This document shows positions 62,363 to 64,000 of a stretch of DNA of 64,000 nt, in pieces. A model generated the notes under the pieces. The model was not told the origin of the DNA and ran no database searches. It worked only from the letters and a program-made list of their open reading frames with translations. The DNA is from an uncultured Pelagibacteraceae bacterium (GTDB taxonomy: Bacteria; Pseudomonadota; Alphaproteobacteria; Pelagibacterales; Pelagibacteraceae), in the NCBI GenBank assembly GCA_902627935.1, contig CACOLA010000001.1, positions 210,334 through 274,333 of the forward strand, given 5' to 3'. Within the stretch, counting starts at the first letter, position 1. Every line of letters starts with the position of its first letter. A program made the translations under genes and the position numbers.

Positions 62363-64000
62363 CAAATTTTAGAATATTCTTTAACTTCTTTTTTCTTACC
62401 AGGATGTGTTGGTGCTCCTAAATATGCAGGTCCAACTGTTTGTGCGTATTTCCAAAGTGTTCCTGATCCAAAATCAGATTTTCTAGCCTTCCATTTTCTT
62501 CTTCTTGAAGCTAATTGTGCTCTTGTTAATCGAACATTAATTGTTCCTTTTTTAGCATCAATATCAATAACATCTCCATTACGTAAAAGAGCGATTGGTC
62601 CACCTAAAGCTGCTTCTGGTCCAACGTGACCTACACAAAATCCTCTTGTTGCTCCTGAAAATCTTCCATCAGTTATTAAAGCAACTTTCTCACCTTTACC
62701 TTGACCATAAATTGCACCTGTTGTTGAAAGCATTTCTCTCATACCTGGTCCCCCTACTGGTCCTTCATATCTAATAATGATTACATCACCATCTTTATAT
62801 TTTCTACTTTGAACAGCTTTCATTGCACTTTCTTCATTATCAAAACACCTTGCTTTTCCAGTGAATTGTAATTTTTTAAGTCCAGCAATTTTAACAATCC
62901 CTCCTTCTGGAGCTAAATTACCTTTTAATCCTACAACACCTCCATCTGGTGATAATGGTCTGTTATAAGCTCTTAAAACTTTTTGTTTTGGATTAAATTT
63001 AATTCCCTTTAAATTTTCTTTCATTGTTTTACCTGTAACTGTCATACAGTCACCATGAATATAACCACCATCATATAAAGTTTTTAAAAGCATAGGTACA
63101 CCACCTGCTAACCACATATCTTTTGCAACATATTTTCCACCTGGTTTTAAATCAGCAAGATAAGGTGTCTTTTTAAATATCTTTGCAACATCCATTAAAT
63201 CAAATTTTATTCCAGCTTCGTTTGCAATAGCTGGTAAGTGTAATGCAGCATTAGTTGAACCACCTGTTGCAGCAACTATTGTTGCAGCATTCTCTAAAGC
63301 TTTTCTTGTAACAATATCTCTTGGTTTAATTTTTTTAGCGAGTAATTCCATTACCATTCGACCACTTGCTTTTGCATATTTATCTCTTTCTTCATATGGT
63401 GCTGGTGTTCCTGCAGAATAAGGTAGTGCTAAACCAATTGCTTCTGACACACAGGCCATAGTGTTTGCAGTAAATTGTCCTCCACACGCCCCAGCTGTGG
63501 GACATGCAACCAATTCTAATTTTCTCAATTCTTTTGCTGACATTTGACCAGATGAATGTTTACCAACAGCTTCAAAAACATCTACCACAGTTACGTCTTT
63601 ACCTTTGTATTTTCCTGGAAGAATTGATCCACCATAAATAAATACACTTGGTACGTTTAAACGTACCATAGACATCATTAAACCTGGTAAAGACTTATCA
63701 CAACCTGCGATACCTACTAATGCATCATAACAATGACCTCTTACAGTCAATTCGGCACTATCTGCTATTACTTCTCTTGAGATTAATGAGGACTTCATTC
63801 CCTCGTGACCCATTGCGATACCATCAGTAACCGTAATCGTACAAAATTCTCTTGGAGTTCCTCCTGAGGCTCTTACACCTTTTTTAACTGACTGAGCTTG
63901 TCTCATTAAGGCAATATTGCATGGAGCAGCCTCGTTCCATGTTGATACAACACCTACAAATGGTTTGGAGACATCTTTTTCATTTTCACCCATTGCATAA
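62362..64000 (-). CDS. ilvD: Dihydroxy-acid dehydratase (N-terminus outside the window)
   Basis: Fe-S dehydratase of valine, leucine and isoleucine synthesis (and pantothenate). The visible 545 residues run from ..[18 protein letters not shown] to the stop. Cluster cysteines are in [11 protein letters not shown] and [20 protein letters not shown], and the catalytic/substrate segments [35 protein letters not shown] and [20 protein letters not shown] are intact. The frame continues past the window end, so the first roughly 20 residues and start codon are missing. manC is translated from an overlapping start. Confidence 0.95.
   Translation of the reverse strand, partial: YAMGENEKDVSKPFVGVVSTWNEAAPCNIALMRQAQSVKKGVRASGGTPREFCTITVTDGIAMGHEGMKSSLISREVIADSAELTVRGHCYDALVGIAGCDKSLPGLMMSMVRLNVPSVFIYGGSILPGKYKGKDVTVVDVFEAVGKHSSGQMSAKELRKLELVACPTAGACGGQFTANTMACVSEAIGLALPYSAGTPAPYEERDKYAKASGRMVMELLAKKIKPRDIVTRKALENAATIVAATGGSTNAALHLPAIANEAGIKFDLMDVAKIFKKTPYLADLKPGGKYVAKDMWLAGGVPMLLKTLYDGGYIHGDCMTVTGKTMKENLKGIKFNPKQKVLRAYNRPLSPDGGVVGLKGNLAPEGGIVKIAGLKKLQFTGKARCFDNEESAMKAVQSRKYKDGDVIIIRYEGPVGGPGMREMLSTTGAIYGQGKGEKVALITDGRFSGATRGFCVGHVGPEAALGGPIALLRNGDVIDIDAKKGTINVRLTRAQLASRRRKWKARKSDFGSGTLWKYAQTVGPAYLGAPTHPGKKKEVKEYSKI

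Overview
The window looks like a chromosomal segment of a SAR11-clade alphaproteobacterium (Pelagibacter-like). The evidence is very low GC, tiny intergenic gaps with many ATGA or TAATG overlaps, alphaproteobacterial gene orders (ssb-gyrA-coaD-ppi-tgt; rlpA-dac-tmk-holB-metG-tatD; argS-nagZ-scpAB-tatABC-serS-yajC-secDF), and a metY leader that reads as a SAM-II aptamer followed by a SAM-V aptamer, an arrangement associated with marine SAR11 bacteria. No rRNA, CRISPR array, insertion sequence or prophage was seen.

Layout. 1-830: 5' part of metY (minus strand) with the tandem SAM riboswitch leader. 837-6023: rplM-rpsI, then argC, a 57-aa lipoprotein, hom and two transporters. 6024-14086: an accessory block with a 459-bp non-coding stretch holding a candidate structured RNA, a three-gene minus-strand set (two tiny membrane proteins and an Ogt-like alkyltransferase), a tyrosine recombinase, five surface-polysaccharide genes (four glycosyltransferase genes, one of them a double-domain fusion, plus an FkbM methyltransferase), a GIY-YIG protein and tRNA-Glu. 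14138-20461: recJ, glpX, an SbmA-like membrane protein, an NDUFS4-like subunit, tRNA-Pro, a zinc-ribbon protein, nhaA and a glutathione peroxidase. 20456-28805: a long minus-strand housekeeping operon (rarD to an MBL hydrolase). 28890-32955: tRNA-Ser, sdhE, recG, DUF502, M48 peptidase, tRNA-Lys. 33035-41779: ssb-gyrA-coaD-ppi-tgt facing uvrA and membrane proteins. 41780-53816: sodB, a PuuD-like membrane protein, and a 13-gene minus operon from dgt to secF covering tRNA charging, chromosome segregation, Tat and Sec export. 53867-55950: an IscA/ErpA-type protein, exonuclease III, a malate/lactate dehydrogenase family enzyme. 55993-59990: zinc uptake (znuA divergent from znuC-znuB-zur, with two Zur-box-like palindromes between) followed by a small membrane protein and an aquaporin. 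60183-61148: a diverged PiT-like permease. 61172-64000: manC and the bulk of ilvD, cut by the window end.

The most noteworthy items are: the tandem SAM-II/SAM-V leader; a Tgt that has lost two of the usual zinc-binding cysteines while keeping its catalytic residues; the candidate structured RNA at 6259-6360; the recombinase/glycosyltransferase island next to tRNA-Glu; the diverged PiT-like permease; and a recurring promoter layout in which a -10 hexamer lies so close to the start codon that leaderless mRNAs are expected. Several small proteins of 25 to 58 aa (2786, 6759, 6939, 31937, 41191) were found by reading the gaps. All function calls rest on recognition of motifs and gene order, without database searches.
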